This document shows positions 40,260-51,052 of a stretch of DNA of 64,000 bases, one piece after another. The position numbers and the translations under genes are program-made. Numbering within the stretch: the first letter of the stretch is position 1; each line of letters starts with the position of its first letter. The stretch is from an uncultured Alphaproteobacteria bacterium (lineage in GTDB: Bacteria > Pseudomonadota > Alphaproteobacteria > HIMB59 > GCA-002718135): positions 1 through 64,000 of the forward strand of contig CACNND010000003.1 in NCBI GenBank assembly GCA_902621725.1, written 5' to 3'. The notes beneath the pieces were generated by a model that was given only the letters and a program-made list of their open reading frames with translations, ran no database searches and had not been told where the DNA came from.

Positions 40260-41651
40260 ATGGTTTGGAATTTTCAAGATAGTTATACGAAATTACCTAG
40301 TATTTTTTATAGTAAAGTTAATCCTGAAAATTTTAGTAATAAAAAATTAGTTTTATTTAACAGTGATCTTGCGAAGAGCTTAAATTTAGATTTTAGTAAA
40401 TATGATGATGATGAAAAGTGTAATATTCTTTTGGGAAAAAATAAATTAGATAAAAATTACTTTTCTCAAGCTTATGCTGGACATCAATTTGGAAATTTTA
40501 CAATTTTAGGTGATGGTAGAGCTGTAATTATTGGTGAACATATTACTAATAATAAACAAAGGCTAGATATACAGTTAAAAGGTTCAGGTCAAACACCCTA
40601 CTCTAGAAATGGAGATGGAAAAGCTGCATTAGGTCCAATGATAAGGGAATATATATTGAGTGAAGCTATGCATAATCTTGGTATATCATCAACCAGAGCA
40701 CTTGCAGTTATTACTACAGGTGAAAATGTATTTCGTGATAGATTAGAGCCTGGTGCAATTTTAATTAGAGTTGCAAAATCGCATATTAGAGTAGGAACCT
40801 TTCAATTTGGAAGTCTTTTAAAAAATAGAGAAGAATTTCAAAACTTTATATCTTATACAATTTCAAGGCTGTATCCTGATATAGATAATAATAATGATAA
40901 ATATTTAAAATTTTTTGAGACAATCTGTGATTTGCAAATTAAGTTAGTCGTAAATTGGATGAGAGTTGGTTTTATTCATGGTGTTATGAATACCGATAAT
41001 ATGTCTTTATCTGGTGAAACTATAGATTATGGTCCGGCAGCATATTTGGATGAGTATAATCCAAAAAAAGTTTTTAGCTCAATTGATAAAATGGGAAGAT
41101 ATTCTTTTGAAAATCAATCAAAAATAACGTTGTGGAATTTAGCAAGATTTGCTGAAACTTTTCTTCATTTAATTGATTCAAATGAAAAAACAGCAATTAA
41201 AAAAATCGAAAATATATTAAATAAATATAAAAAATTGTTTGATCAATCTTGGTTAAGAATGATGTCTATGAAATTAAATTTAGATAATAATAATAATAAT
41301 AACGAAGAAATTGTTAAAGATTTTTTAGATTTGATGCATATTTATAAACTTGATTATACAAATACATTTTTAGATTTAGAAAATAATACTCTTGATAAGA
41401 GTATATTTAAAAATTGGGAAGAAAAATATAAAAAAAACAAATTAAAAAAATTTAAAAATATTAATCCTAAAATTATACCTAGAAATCATATTATTGAGCA
41501 AATAATTAATGAGGTATATAGTAATGATTATGCTCAATTATATGAATTCGAAAAATTACTAAAAAATCCTTATGAGAATATAGAAAATAAAAAATATATT
41601 ACCCCACCTCTTGAAAGTGAAAAAGTTTTTGAAACTTTTTGTGGTACTTAA
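40260..41651 (+). CDS. selO: protein adenylyltransferase SelO (YdiU/UPF0061)
   Basis: AYAGHQFGNFTILGDGRAVIIGE, LDIQLKGSGQTPYSRNGDGKAALGPMIREYILSEAMHNLGI. Confidence 0.95.
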   Translation: MVWNFQDSYTKLPSIFYSKVNPENFSNKKLVLFNSDLAKSLNLDFSKYDDDEKCNILLGKNKLDKNYFSQAYAGHQFGNFTILGDGRAVIIGEHITNNKQRLDIQLKGSGQTPYSRNGDGKAALGPMIREYILSEAMHNLGISSTRALAVITTGENVFRDRLEPGAILIRVAKSHIRVGTFQFGSLLKNREEFQNFISYTISRLYPDIDNNNDKYLKFFETICDLQIKLVVNWMRVGFIHGVMNTDNMSLSGETIDYGPAAYLDEYNPKKVFSSIDKMGRYSFENQSKITLWNLARFAETFLHLIDSNEKTAIKKIENILNKYKKLFDQSWLRMMSMKLNLDNNNNNNEEIVKDFLDLMHIYKLDYTNTFLDLENNTLDKSIFKNWEEKYKKNKLKKFKNINPKIIPRNHIIEQIINEVYSNDYAQLYEFEKLLKNPYENIENKKYITPPLESEKVFETFCGT

Positions 41652-43028
41652 TTAAATAGCTATATTATAGCTAAAATTTTTTTGGAAAGGATAAATTGGT
41701 TTTTCCCTAAATAAATTTTTAATTCTTTTAAAATCTTGGGTAACAAATCCATCTGTTAAAATCATAAAATTATCTGCTTTAAGTTTTTTAAGTTCCGGTG
41801 AAAGATATCCTGATTTTACAACTAATATTTTATATTTTTTTAAATTTATATTTAATTCCTTAAAATCACTCAGATAATGAAAAGGTTTTCTGTACTTAGT
41901 AAAAATTATCGTATTATTATTTGAGGTTACAATCACATTATCATTTTTTAGATAAAATTTATCAATCGAAATAAAAATTTTCTTTTTTGAAATACTATCT
42001 TTTATGATAATTTTGTTTTTTTTATTTTTTAGTTCTCTAAAAATTTCTTCATTATAAATTCCTGCAAATAGTGTGTTTTCTATCTTGTTTTTAAATACGT
42101 GCTCTAATACATCAATTCTATTACCTACTCCCCCAGCTGTTGGATTGTCTCCACTATCGGCTAAAATTGTAAATTTTTTTTTATTAACTATATGAAAAAT
42201 CTTATTTAACTTATAAGATTTCATATCATAAACTAATTTAAATCTATTATTCCAATAACTTAGTGCTATTTTCTTACAAATTTTTTTACCAATATTAACA
42301 TCTGTACAATTTACAATTGCAGAAGCTGTTGCCCTCTTAGTATCAGCCCAAACATATCCTATAAGTAAATTACAATCATTAATGCCATTTAATTTATTAA
42401 AAATATTAATATTTTTATAAATTTTTTTACATGGCTCAACCGTTGTAGATGACATTTCACCTGAAACTAAAACTGGTATTTTTTCCCAAATAATATGATT
42501 TTTTTTATTTTTTAATATTCCATCAATTAACATTTTCAATGACCTTGAATAAGTTTGCTTAACGTCGATATGTGGGGCAGTTTTATAAGCTGCAAAATAA
42601 TCTATATTTTTTATAATTGAATCAGTCATCTGCCCATGAAGATCATAAGATAATGATATTTTACAGTTTTTAGATACTTTAGAGCGAATTTTTTTAATAA
42701 AAAAACCTTCGGGATCACTAATACCTTTGACATACATCGCACCATGCATGATTAGCAAAATACCATCAATAGGTTTTGATTTTATTAAATCATTTGTGAT
42801 ATTGTTAATTGTTTTTATAAAAAATTTTTTATCTACAGGCCCGCCAGGTAAACTTTTATAAAATTTATTTGGTATAAATTTTACATTATTATGTTTTGAA
42901 TATGAAAAATTTATATATTTTAAAAGTTTTTTTCCACTTAAAACTTCAAAATCTTTTTTATTTTGTATTAATGTTGAATAAGAGCAGCATTCAGTACTAA
43001 TACCGCAAATAAAAATTTTTTTTTTCAT
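41652..43028 (-). CDS. M81 family metallopeptidase (MlrC-like)
   Basis: GISTECCSYS, LLIMHGAMYVKGISDPEGFFI, AYKTAPHIDVKQT, ADSGDNPTAGGVGN. Confidence 0.92.
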   Translation of the reverse strand: MKKKIFICGISTECCSYSTLIQNKKDFEVLSGKKLLKYINFSYSKHNNVKFIPNKFYKSLPGGPVDKKFFIKTINNITNDLIKSKPIDGILLIMHGAMYVKGISDPEGFFIKKIRSKVSKNCKISLSYDLHGQMTDSIIKNIDYFAAYKTAPHIDVKQTYSRSLKMLIDGILKNKKNHIIWEKIPVLVSGEMSSTTVEPCKKIYKNINIFNKLNGINDCNLLIGYVWADTKRATASAIVNCTDVNIGKKICKKIALSYWNNRFKLVYDMKSYKLNKIFHIVNKKKFTILADSGDNPTAGGVGNRIDVLEHVFKNKIENTLFAGIYNEEIFRELKNKKNKIIIKDSISKKKIFISIDKFYLKNDNVIVTSNNNTIIFTKYRKPFHYLSDFKELNINLKKYKILVVKSGYLSPELKKLKADNFMILTDGFVTQDFKRIKNLFREKPIYPFQKNFSYNIAI

Positions 43029-43032
43029 TAAT

Positions 43033-43380
43033 TTAACTTTTAATTAAATCAATTTTGGAAGCTAATATAAAATCATTAACTGATAATCCCTCTATTGCGT
43101 GAGTATGGACCATAACTAAACAATAACCCCATCCTATTGATATATCGGGATGATGACCTTCTTTTTCTGCTACTTCTCCTACTTCATTTGCAAATGATAT
43201 AGCTTTTTTAAAATTGCTAAATTTAAATTTTTTGAAAATCATTTCTTGATTGTCATTGACTGACCATTCATTAAGTTCAGATAAAAATTTACTAATTTCT
43301 TGATAATCTAATTTAGGAGTGTTCCCAGTGCATGGTTCGCACTTTCCTGAAGATAAAGGTTTATTCATAAAATCTGGCAC
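43033..43380 (-). CDS. 4a-hydroxytetrahydrobiopterin dehydratase
   Basis: FANEVGEVAEKEGHHPDISIGWGYCLVMVHTHAIEGLSVNDFILASKID. Confidence 0.93.
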   Translation of the reverse strand: MPDFMNKPLSSGKCEPCTGNTPKLDYQEISKFLSELNEWSVNDNQEMIFKKFKFSNFKKAISFANEVGEVAEKEGHHPDISIGWGYCLVMVHTHAIEGLSVNDFILASKIDLIKS

Positions 43381-44314
43381 CTTGTTGATTTAATTCAATT
43401 GAATATAAAGTAGTTGTAGCTGTTATGTACAAGATATTTCCTTCCAGTCCTCCAAATTCTAAATTTGATACTAATTCAGGGATTATAAGTTGCCCAATTA
43501 ATTCGTTTTGAGGATTAAAGCATTTAATTGCTTTTCCTGCACTTGTCCAAACATTACCATCTTTATCACATCTAAAACCATCGGAGAAAAAAGGTTTAAA
43601 ATCATAAATTAATTTTCTGTTAATGGGTAATCCGTCAATCATATCATAAACATACAAATGTTTGATATTTTCTCCAGTATCTGCAACATATAATTTTTTT
43701 TCGTCTGGAGAAATGGCAATTCCATTTGGTCTATCAAGATCGTCAATCATAACCTTTAAAGTATTAAGTTTGGGATTAAAAGAAAACACATTACAACCAC
43801 CATATTCTTGCTCGCCAGGATATCCCTCATAATCTGATAGAATACCATAAGGTGGATCTGTAAACCAAATTGTATTATCGGATTTAACAAATAAGTCATT
43901 TGGAGAGTTAAGTTTCTTACCATTATAACTATCAACTAAGACTTCCACTTCTAAATTATCATTAGTTTTATAGATACATCTTCCTCCATGTGAACAAGAA
44001 ATTACATTCTCTTCTTTATCAATAGTATTTCCATTACAATAATTGGAGGGATTTTTATATTCAGATACTAAATCATTTGATAACTTTAACATCCTATTAT
44101 TCGGAATATCGCTCCAGACTAATGTATCTAAATGAGGAATATAAGCTGGCCCTTCTCCCCATAACATTCCAGAAAAAACTTTTTTAACTTCATTAGACTT
44201 TACATAGTTATTGAATTGATCAGTATTTTCTACATGTTCATTATATTTATTTTTATAAGCATAACTTGGATTTCTCGGATCTAAATCTGCAGGTAATAAT
44301 TTTTTATCTGACAT
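43361..44314 (-). CDS. SMP-30/gluconolactonase/LRE family protein
   Basis: LWGEGPAYIPHLDTLVWSDIPNNR, LNSPNDLFVKSDNTIWFTDPPYGI, PNGIAISPDEKKLYVADTG. Confidence 0.95.
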   Translation of the reverse strand: MSDKKLLPADLDPRNPSYAYKNKYNEHVENTDQFNNYVKSNEVKKVFSGMLWGEGPAYIPHLDTLVWSDIPNNRMLKLSNDLVSEYKNPSNYCNGNTIDKEENVISCSHGGRCIYKTNDNLEVEVLVDSYNGKKLNSPNDLFVKSDNTIWFTDPPYGILSDYEGYPGEQEYGGCNVFSFNPKLNTLKVMIDDLDRPNGIAISPDEKKLYVADTGENIKHLYVYDMIDGLPINRKLIYDFKPFFSDGFRCDKDGNVWTSAGKAIKCFNPQNELIGQLIIPELVSNLEFGGLEGNILYITATTTLYSIELNQQGARFYE

Positions 44315-44315
44315 A

Positions 44316-45251
44316 TTATACTTCTATACCTGTTTGTTTTTTTTGTTTATCAATTAATTGTTTTGGGAAATTTTTTGCTCTTAATTTAATTTTTGCATCT
44401 TTTTCAATTAATTTAATAATACTAGTACTAAATGATCTTTCACCTAAATTTTTAATACCAAGTTTAAATTTTTTACTTAGATAGTTTCCCAGTTCTAATT
44501 TTATATTTTTTCCAAGTTTATTAAAAAGATTTATATCTTTATTGACTAGATCCATTGTAAATCCAACATCATAACTACCCCCAAGTATAACCTTAGTTTC
44601 AGTTTCATTAACAAAACTATTTCCAGAACTTATTTTTATAGCTTTATACGTTAAACCTAAATCAATTTTATTTTTTTTTGCAACACTCAGTGCTTCACCT
44701 ATACCTACTAAATGTAATGATGCTAAATAATTTGTAATTACTTTTAATATTGAGGCATTTCCAATTTTTCCACAGTATAAAATTTCATGACCAAGTAATG
44801 ATAAAATTGGGAAACATTTTTTGAAAGTTGATTTTTTGCCAGCAGCTAAAATAGATATATTGCCTGATTTAGCTCTATGCTCCCCCCCAGTAATTGGGCA
44901 TTCTAATACGTTAGCACCTTTAGAATTTACCTTTTTTGACAATCTAATCATTTCATCTTTATCTGTTGTACTCATTTCAATCCAAATATTTTTTTTTGTT
45001 AAATATTTTAATAAAGTTTCAATGACATTATTAACTGATTTGGGAGAAGGTAGGCAAGTTATTATAATATTACTTTTTTCTACTAATTCATCTAAAGTCT
45101 TACAAGGTTTGTTTTTTAATTTTTTTAATCTTGAATAAGATTTTTTATTCTTATCAAAAACAAATACATTGTTATTAGATTTTAATAAATTATTTGCAAG
45201 GTTTGAACCAACGTTTCCTATACCTATGAAACCAATAGATTCTGATTTCAT
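44316..45251 (-). CDS. NAD(P)-dependent oxidoreductase, 3-hydroxyisobutyrate dehydrogenase family
   Basis: IGFIGIGNVGSNLANNLLKS, ECPITGGEHRAKSGNISILAAG. Confidence 0.92.
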   Translation of the reverse strand: MKSESIGFIGIGNVGSNLANNLLKSNNNVFVFDKNKKSYSRLKKLKNKPCKTLDELVEKSNIIITCLPSPKSVNNVIETLLKYLTKKNIWIEMSTTDKDEMIRLSKKVNSKGANVLECPITGGEHRAKSGNISILAAGKKSTFKKCFPILSLLGHEILYCGKIGNASILKVITNYLASLHLVGIGEALSVAKKNKIDLGLTYKAIKISSGNSFVNETETKVILGGSYDVGFTMDLVNKDINLFNKLGKNIKLELGNYLSKKFKLGIKNLGERSFSTSIIKLIEKDAKIKLRAKNFPKQLIDKQKKQTGIEV

Positions 45252-46000
45252 AATTCAATAGACATACCATCATATCCAGGTCTAACATTAGGTGGACATT
45301 TTGAAATTAATTTTTTTTCATCTAATAAAGCTGTCATATGAGTAAAAATAGTTTGTTTAGGTTTAATATAAGAAATAAAATCCATTATTTGATCAAATCC
45401 AGCGTGTGAAGGATGTGAATCATCTCTTAACAAACCAACTATCCATAGATCTAGATTTTTTAATTTATCAATATCTTTATTATAAAATTTTTTTAAATCT
45501 GTAGAATAAGCAAATTTTCCAATCTTGTATGTTTGCACATCTATAGAACCATGATTATGTTTAAATGTTTCAATATTTAAATTCTGAAAATTGATACTGG
45601 AATCTAATTCTTTAATTTCCATAAATGGTAAGTAATCTTTTTCTCCTTTAAAAATATATTTATAATTTGTCTCCATCTCAGGAATCATTTCTTTTGGCAT
45701 ATATGCAGGAATAATTTTTTTATTTATCAAAGACATTGCTCTCATATCTGGCACTCCTGATGTATGATCAGAATGAATATGAGTATAAAGTACCGCATCA
45801 ATATTTGTACATTTAGCATCATAAAGTTGCTGTCTAAGATCTGGACTAGTATCAATTAAAATATTTGTATTTTTATATTCAATAAGTACAGATGATCTTG
45901 TTCGAAAATTTCTTTTATTTTCAAGATCAATATCTCCATGTCTATTCCAAGCTAAAGGTGATCCAAAAGATCCTCCACAGCCTAAAATTGTTATTTTCAT
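45248..46000 (-). CDS. MBL fold metallohydrolase (PhnP-like)
   Basis: LGCGGSFGSP, IDTSPDLRQQL, YTHIHSDHTSGVPDMRAM. Confidence 0.93.
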   Translation of the reverse strand: MKITILGCGGSFGSPLAWNRHGDIDLENKRNFRTRSSVLIEYKNTNILIDTSPDLRQQLYDAKCTNIDAVLYTHIHSDHTSGVPDMRAMSLINKKIIPAYMPKEMIPEMETNYKYIFKGEKDYLPFMEIKELDSSINFQNLNIETFKHNHGSIDVQTYKIGKFAYSTDLKKFYNKDIDKLKNLDLWIVGLLRDDSHPSHAGFDQIMDFISYIKPKQTIFTHMTALLDEKKLISKCPPNVRPGYDGMSIEL

Positions 46001-46782
46001 TATAGATAATTATCTCTTTTAGCTTTTGTAAACAAATTAAAAAAATTATTATCAGTGATTTTTTCAAATTCTTCAAAGGATAATTTAAAAAATTTTGCCA
46101 AATATTCAGCTGTATATTTTACAAAAGATGGCTCATTAACTTTACCTCTCATTGGCTCGGGTGCCAGAAAAGGACTATCAGTTTCTATAAGTATAGAATC
46201 TAAAGGAGCATCTTTAATTATATCTCTTAAATTTGATGCATTTTTAAATGTTATTATTCCAGAAATAGAAATGTAGTAATTATTCTCTAAACAAAAATTT
46301 AGTAGTTGATTTGAACCTGTAAAACAGTGGAAAATTAATTTTAAATTATTTGATTCATAATTTTTTAAAATATCTACTATTTCTTTTTCAGAATTTCTTT
46401 GATGAATAATAATTGGTAGTGAATGCTTTATGGAAGCCTCAATATGGGTTTCAAATACTTGTGTTTGTTCTTTTAGAAATTGATCATTATGATACAGGTC
46501 AATGCCTGTTTCACCTATCCCTATTACTTTTTCATTATTACAGTATTGTTCAAAGTTTTGTAATTCAATTTGGTTCATTGATTTAACATCACTGGGGTGA
46601 AGTCCATATGAGAGATAAATAGAATTATAATTTTTTATTAGATTTAAATGATCTTGGAAATCTTCAGGTTTGGTATTGATTGATAATATTGAGCTTATAT
46701 TATTTTTTTTGGAATTATTAATGATATTCTCAAAATTTTCTGATAATTTTTTAAAATTTAAATGACAATGTGAGTCAATCAT
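46000..46782 (-). CDS. TatD family hydrolase
   Basis: MIDSHCHLNF, GIGETGIDLYH, IHQRNSEKEIV, ILIETDSPFLAPEPMRGKVNEPSFV. Confidence 0.96.
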   Translation of the reverse strand: MIDSHCHLNFKKLSENFENIINNSKKNNISSILSINTKPEDFQDHLNLIKNYNSIYLSYGLHPSDVKSMNQIELQNFEQYCNNEKVIGIGETGIDLYHNDQFLKEQTQVFETHIEASIKHSLPIIIHQRNSEKEIVDILKNYESNNLKLIFHCFTGSNQLLNFCLENNYYISISGIITFKNASNLRDIIKDAPLDSILIETDSPFLAPEPMRGKVNEPSFVKYTAEYLAKFFKLSFEEFEKITDNNFFNLFTKAKRDNYL

Positions 46783-48295
46783 TCAATATTCTTGGAAATA
46801 TTGGTTCTGGATTATTTATTTTTATATTTTGATTGATTAGTTTAGTAAAATTCTCAAATTTATTATTGTCCACATTATAATTAAAAATATTAAGAATTCT
46901 TTTTGAACTAGTTGGTATTATTGGATAGAGCATAATAGCTGACTTAATAATTATATTTGTAACAATATATAAAACTTCTTCCATTCTAATTTTATTTGTT
47001 TTTTTCAGTGTCCATGGTGCTTGAATGTCAACATATGCGTTACCAGCAGATATTAGTTCTAAGACAGACTTAATTGCTCTATCAATTTGTTGATTATTCA
47101 TAAATTTACAATACTCATCAAATTTATTTTGAAGAATATTAATTAAATCCTGATCTTCATTAGTTAAATTTTCGACTGGTTTTAGTAAGGAATCATTATT
47201 TTTTACAGCAAATGATGAAATCCTTTGTACTAAATTACCAAAATTATTGGATAAATCTGCGTTAATTCTATTTGCGATTGCTTTTTTTGAAAAATCTCCA
47301 TCATTCCCAAATGGTACTTCTCTAAATAAAAAAAACCTAATTTGATCTAACCCATATTCATTAATAATTTCGTAAGGATCAATGACATTACCAAGTGATT
47401 TAGAAATTTTTTGCCCTTCATTAGTCCACCAACCATGCGCAAATATTCTTTTAGGAGGCTCGATACCCGCAGCCATTAAAAAAGCTGGCCAATATACTGC
47501 ATGAAATCTTAATATATCTTTTCCTACAATGTGTGTTGCGGGCCAAAATTTCTTATAATTTTTATTATTTGTATCTGGATAACCAATTGCAGTTAAGTAG
47601 TTACATAATGCATCAATCCAAACATACATAACATGCCTAGAATTATTTGGAACTGGTACTCCCCAGTTAAAAGTTGTTCTTGAAATAGACAGATCTTTTA
47701 ATCCACCTTTTATAAAACTTAATACTTCATTGTATCTTGTTTTTGGTAATATTGTTTCTGGATTTTTTTCATAATAATTGATCAACTTATCTTGCCATTG
47801 TGAAAGTTTAAAAAAATAACTTTCCTCCTTTACCCATTCTACAGGTGATCCATTATCGGTAACATATTTACCATCAACCTTTTTCAATTCATTTTCTAAA
47901 TAAAATGCTTCATCTCTAACTGAGTACCAACCTTCATAATTTGAAAGATATATTTGATTATTTTTTTCTAATTGTTTCCAAAGTTCTTGTGATGCTTTAA
48001 TATGTCTTTCTTCAGTAGTTCTTATAAAATCATCTATTTCACATCCTAAAAAAGGTATTAAGTTAATAAAATTGACTGAAAGTTTATCGACAAATTCTTT
48101 AGGTTTTAAGTTTGAATTAATAGCAGCTTTTTCTACTTTTTGCCCATGTTCGTCTGTTCCTGTTAAAAAGAATACATTGTTTCCTAATAATTTATTATAT
48201 CTCGCAATAATATCACAAGCTATACTAGTATAAGCATGACCTATATGAGGAATATCATTAGTGTAGTAAATTGGTGTAGTTATATAAAAATTCAT
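46775..48295 (-). CDS. metG: methionine--tRNA ligase
   Basis: YITTPIYYTNDIPHIGHAYTSI, FLTGTDEHGQKVE, KISKSLGNVIDP. Confidence 0.98.
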   Translation of the reverse strand: MNFYITTPIYYTNDIPHIGHAYTSIACDIIARYNKLLGNNVFFLTGTDEHGQKVEKAAINSNLKPKEFVDKLSVNFINLIPFLGCEIDDFIRTTEERHIKASQELWKQLEKNNQIYLSNYEGWYSVRDEAFYLENELKKVDGKYVTDNGSPVEWVKEESYFFKLSQWQDKLINYYEKNPETILPKTRYNEVLSFIKGGLKDLSISRTTFNWGVPVPNNSRHVMYVWIDALCNYLTAIGYPDTNNKNYKKFWPATHIVGKDILRFHAVYWPAFLMAAGIEPPKRIFAHGWWTNEGQKISKSLGNVIDPYEIINEYGLDQIRFFLFREVPFGNDGDFSKKAIANRINADLSNNFGNLVQRISSFAVKNNDSLLKPVENLTNEDQDLINILQNKFDEYCKFMNNQQIDRAIKSVLELISAGNAYVDIQAPWTLKKTNKIRMEEVLYIVTNIIIKSAIMLYPIIPTSSKRILNIFNYNVDNNKFENFTKLINQNIKINNPEPIFPRILND

Positions 48296-48370
48296 TTTAT
48301 TGAGTTAAAAAATTTAATATAAATATTTTCTTATCAAGATTTAAACTAAATAATTCTTTTTGGTTATTAG

Positions 48371-49282
48371 TTAAATAATCAAATCTATCAATAAGATTTT
48401 TTTTTGGGTAAGATTTTCAGATAAAGACTCTAACTCTAGATAATTAGGCATATTAACAAAGATTTTATCATCTCTGTTTACTTTTAGCTTATTAACAACA
48501 ATTAGGATAAATTTAAGCATTGATAAATAATTATTAAATTCATCATTGGTAAGTTTTGATAACATATTTGATAAATTTATTTTATCATCATCTAGGTCAT
48601 TGGATAAAAGACATTTAATTGATAATTGGAAAATATCCAAGAAATCATTATTATAATAAAGAATAGTTGTTCCTGGTGATCCGTACGTTAATTCAAAGTA
48701 GAAGTTTATTTCTTCATTAGATATTTCATCTATTTGATCTTTAATAATATTAGTAAAATTAGTCAAATTATGAGTATTAAATTTAATTTTTAAACATCTT
48801 GATCTGATTGTTGGCAAAAGTAATGAAATCTGATTTGATATTAAAAAGATATATGTGTTTTCTTTTGGTTCTTCTAATATCTTGAGCATACTATTTGCAG
48901 AATTAATGTTTAAATAATCTGCAGTATCAACAATAACTATTTTAGAAGAATGTTGAAATACTGATGTTGAATTTAAAAATGTTTTTAGTATTCTAATTTG
49001 ATCAATAGCTATGTTGGATTTAATTTTCCCTGTTTTACTATCAATTTCTTTCTCAATTATTTTTATATTTGGATGTGTATTATTATTAAATAAATTTAAA
49101 TGATGATTAAAATTATCATCTTTGAATTCAATATTCAGAATATCTATGACAAATTTATTAAGAAAAGTTCTTTTACCTATTCCATTTAATCCATGAATTA
49201 AAATTGAATTTGGAAGATTATTAGATTTATATCTATTAAGAAGATCGCTATATTCTTTATCAAAACCAATTAGTTTAGTCAT
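48371..49282 (-). CDS. holB: DNA polymerase III subunit delta'
   Basis: SILIHGLNGIGKRTFL, IVIVDTADYLNINSANSMLKILEEPKENTYIFLISN; between metG and tmk. Confidence 0.9.
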   Translation of the reverse strand: MTKLIGFDKEYSDLLNRYKSNNLPNSILIHGLNGIGKRTFLNKFVIDILNIEFKDDNFNHHLNLFNNNTHPNIKIIEKEIDSKTGKIKSNIAIDQIRILKTFLNSTSVFQHSSKIVIVDTADYLNINSANSMLKILEEPKENTYIFLISNQISLLLPTIRSRCLKIKFNTHNLTNFTNIIKDQIDEISNEEINFYFELTYGSPGTTILYYNNDFLDIFQLSIKCLLSNDLDDDKINLSNMLSKLTNDEFNNYLSMLKFILIVVNKLKVNRDDKIFVNMPNYLELESLSENLTQKKILLIDLII

Positions 49283-49285
49283 TTG

Positions 49286-49897
49286 TTATAAATTTAATTT
49301 TTTAATAATATTTTTATGAATAATCTCTTTAGATAAACTAGCATTTACTGTTATATATCTTTTGGAATTCGATATTTTTTTATATCCTTGAATTACTTTT
49401 TGATGAAATAATAAGTTAAATTTATCATATTTATTTTTAACTTTTCTCTGTTTTAATCTTTTGATTATTTCTTTTGGATTGACTTTGAAAATAAAAGTGT
49501 AATCAGGAAAGAAATTTTTTAGAAGTTCTTTATGAAGTTTTTGTGCTCTTTTTATACCAAATTTATTTACATATCCTTGGTAGACAAATGAGGAGTCTGC
49601 ATATCGATCTGAAATCACAATCTTACCTTTTTTAAGATTAGGAATTATTATTTCATTGATATGGTTAGACCTAGCTGCCATAAGAAGAAGCAATTCTTCC
49701 AAATTACTAATTGTAGATTTATTATCTAAAATTAATTTTCTTAATTTTTCTGCAAAACCAGTTCCTCCCGGTTCTCTTGATATGATAAAAGGAATTTTCT
49801 TTTTTTTTAAGTATTTTGATAAAAGTAATATTTGAGATGATTTTCCACTTGCCTCAGGTCCTTCAAAACTTATGAATAAACCTTTATTTAATTTCAT
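49286..49897 (-). CDS. tmk: dTMP kinase
   Basis: GLFISFEGPEASGKSSQ, SREPGGTGFAEKLRKLIL, VISDRYADSSFVYQG. Confidence 0.97.
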   Translation of the reverse strand: MKLNKGLFISFEGPEASGKSSQILLLSKYLKKKKIPFIISREPGGTGFAEKLRKLILDNKSTISNLEELLLLMAARSNHINEIIIPNLKKGKIVISDRYADSSFVYQGYVNKFGIKRAQKLHKELLKNFFPDYTFIFKVNPKEIIKRLKQRKVKNKYDKFNLLFHQKVIQGYKKISNSKRYITVNASLSKEIIHKNIIKKLNL

Positions 49898-51017
49898 CTA
49901 AGCTTCTTCCAAAAATTAAATATTTTGCTGCAGCGAAAATTTTAAATAAAGGATTTACTTCAGTTACATCTTTTTCGGCAACAAGAGGTATTTGTATAGT
50001 TGGCTTTCCATCTATATTTATTATTAACTTTCCTAATACATCGCCTTTTTTAATTGGAGCGGATATCGGTTTTGTATATGTAATAGAAGAATTCATTAAC
50101 TGAATTTGATCAAATGATAATGTTGAAACTAATTTTTGAGCACTAATTAAATTTACAGTACTCTCTCTACCTTGCCAAACATCTACTTCTTTAATAAATT
50201 GATCTTTTTCAACTAATGTCTGTTGTGAGGTTTGGTTAAATGCCCAATTTATTAAATTAGAAGATTCATTTAATCTTGATCTAGAGCTATTTGTACCATT
50301 TATAACAACTGTAATCCTTCTGTTATTTCTTAATGCTGTTGCAGCTATTCCCCACCCAGATTCTTTTGTAAAACCTGTTTTTAATCCATCAGCTCCTTGG
50401 ACTTGATATAAAAGTTTATTTCTATTTGGCTGAGTAATATCATTATAAGTAAATTCTTCCATTTTGAAATACATATAAAGTTCAGGGAAATCTCTAATTA
50501 TCGCATTTGAAAGAATGCCGAGATCATAGACAGTGGAATAATGATTATCATCAGGCCAGCCAGATGAATTAACAAAGTTTGTGTTTGTCATTCCTAGGCG
50601 TTCTGCATAAACATTCATAAGTTTAGCAAAGTCTTCTTCGGTTCCACCTAAACATTCTGCTAGAGCTATAGAAGCATCATTGCCAGATTGAACAATTATA
50701 CCTTTTAATAAATCATCAACTGATACATTATCATCTATTTCTAAAAATGTTCTGGAACCTCCCTTTTTATATGCTTTAGGAGAAACTCTACATTCATTAG
50801 AAATCGCAAAATTTGTATTCTTTATTCTATCAAAAGCAACGTAAACAGTCATGATTTTGGTCATTGAGGCCGGTACAACTTTTGCATTAGAATTTTTTTC
50901 AAAAAGAACTTCATTTGTATCAAAATCAATAACAACTGCTTGCTCTGCCTTTGTATCGATGGCGTAAAGTTTTAAAGAAATTATAAAAAATAAAAAAAAG
51001 CTAAAAATTTTTACCAT
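49884..51017 (-). CDS. D-alanyl-D-alanine carboxypeptidase (serine-type)
   Basis: VVPASMTKIMTVYVA (SxxK), VQSGNDASIALAE (SxN), GADGLKTGFTKESGWG (KTG). Confidence 0.96.
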   Translation of the reverse strand: MVKIFSFFLFFIISLKLYAIDTKAEQAVVIDFDTNEVLFEKNSNAKVVPASMTKIMTVYVAFDRIKNTNFAISNECRVSPKAYKKGGSRTFLEIDDNVSVDDLLKGIIVQSGNDASIALAECLGGTEEDFAKLMNVYAERLGMTNTNFVNSSGWPDDNHYSTVYDLGILSNAIIRDFPELYMYFKMEEFTYNDITQPNRNKLLYQVQGADGLKTGFTKESGWGIAATALRNNRRITVVINGTNSSRSRLNESSNLINWAFNQTSQQTLVEKDQFIKEVDVWQGRESTVNLISAQKLVSTLSFDQIQLMNSSITYTKPISAPIKKGDVLGKLIINIDGKPTIQIPLVAEKDVTEVNPLFKIFAAAKYLIFGRSLDEIK

Positions 51018-51052
51018 AAATATTAATAATTCTTAATTATGACCTTTATTTG

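Noticed and set aside
41649-41680. Short AT-rich palindrome (TAGCTATATTATAGCTA) between selO and the M81 gene as a terminator
   Set aside because: Lies within the M81 3' coding end, is AT-only, and short palindromes are expected by chance at this base composition.
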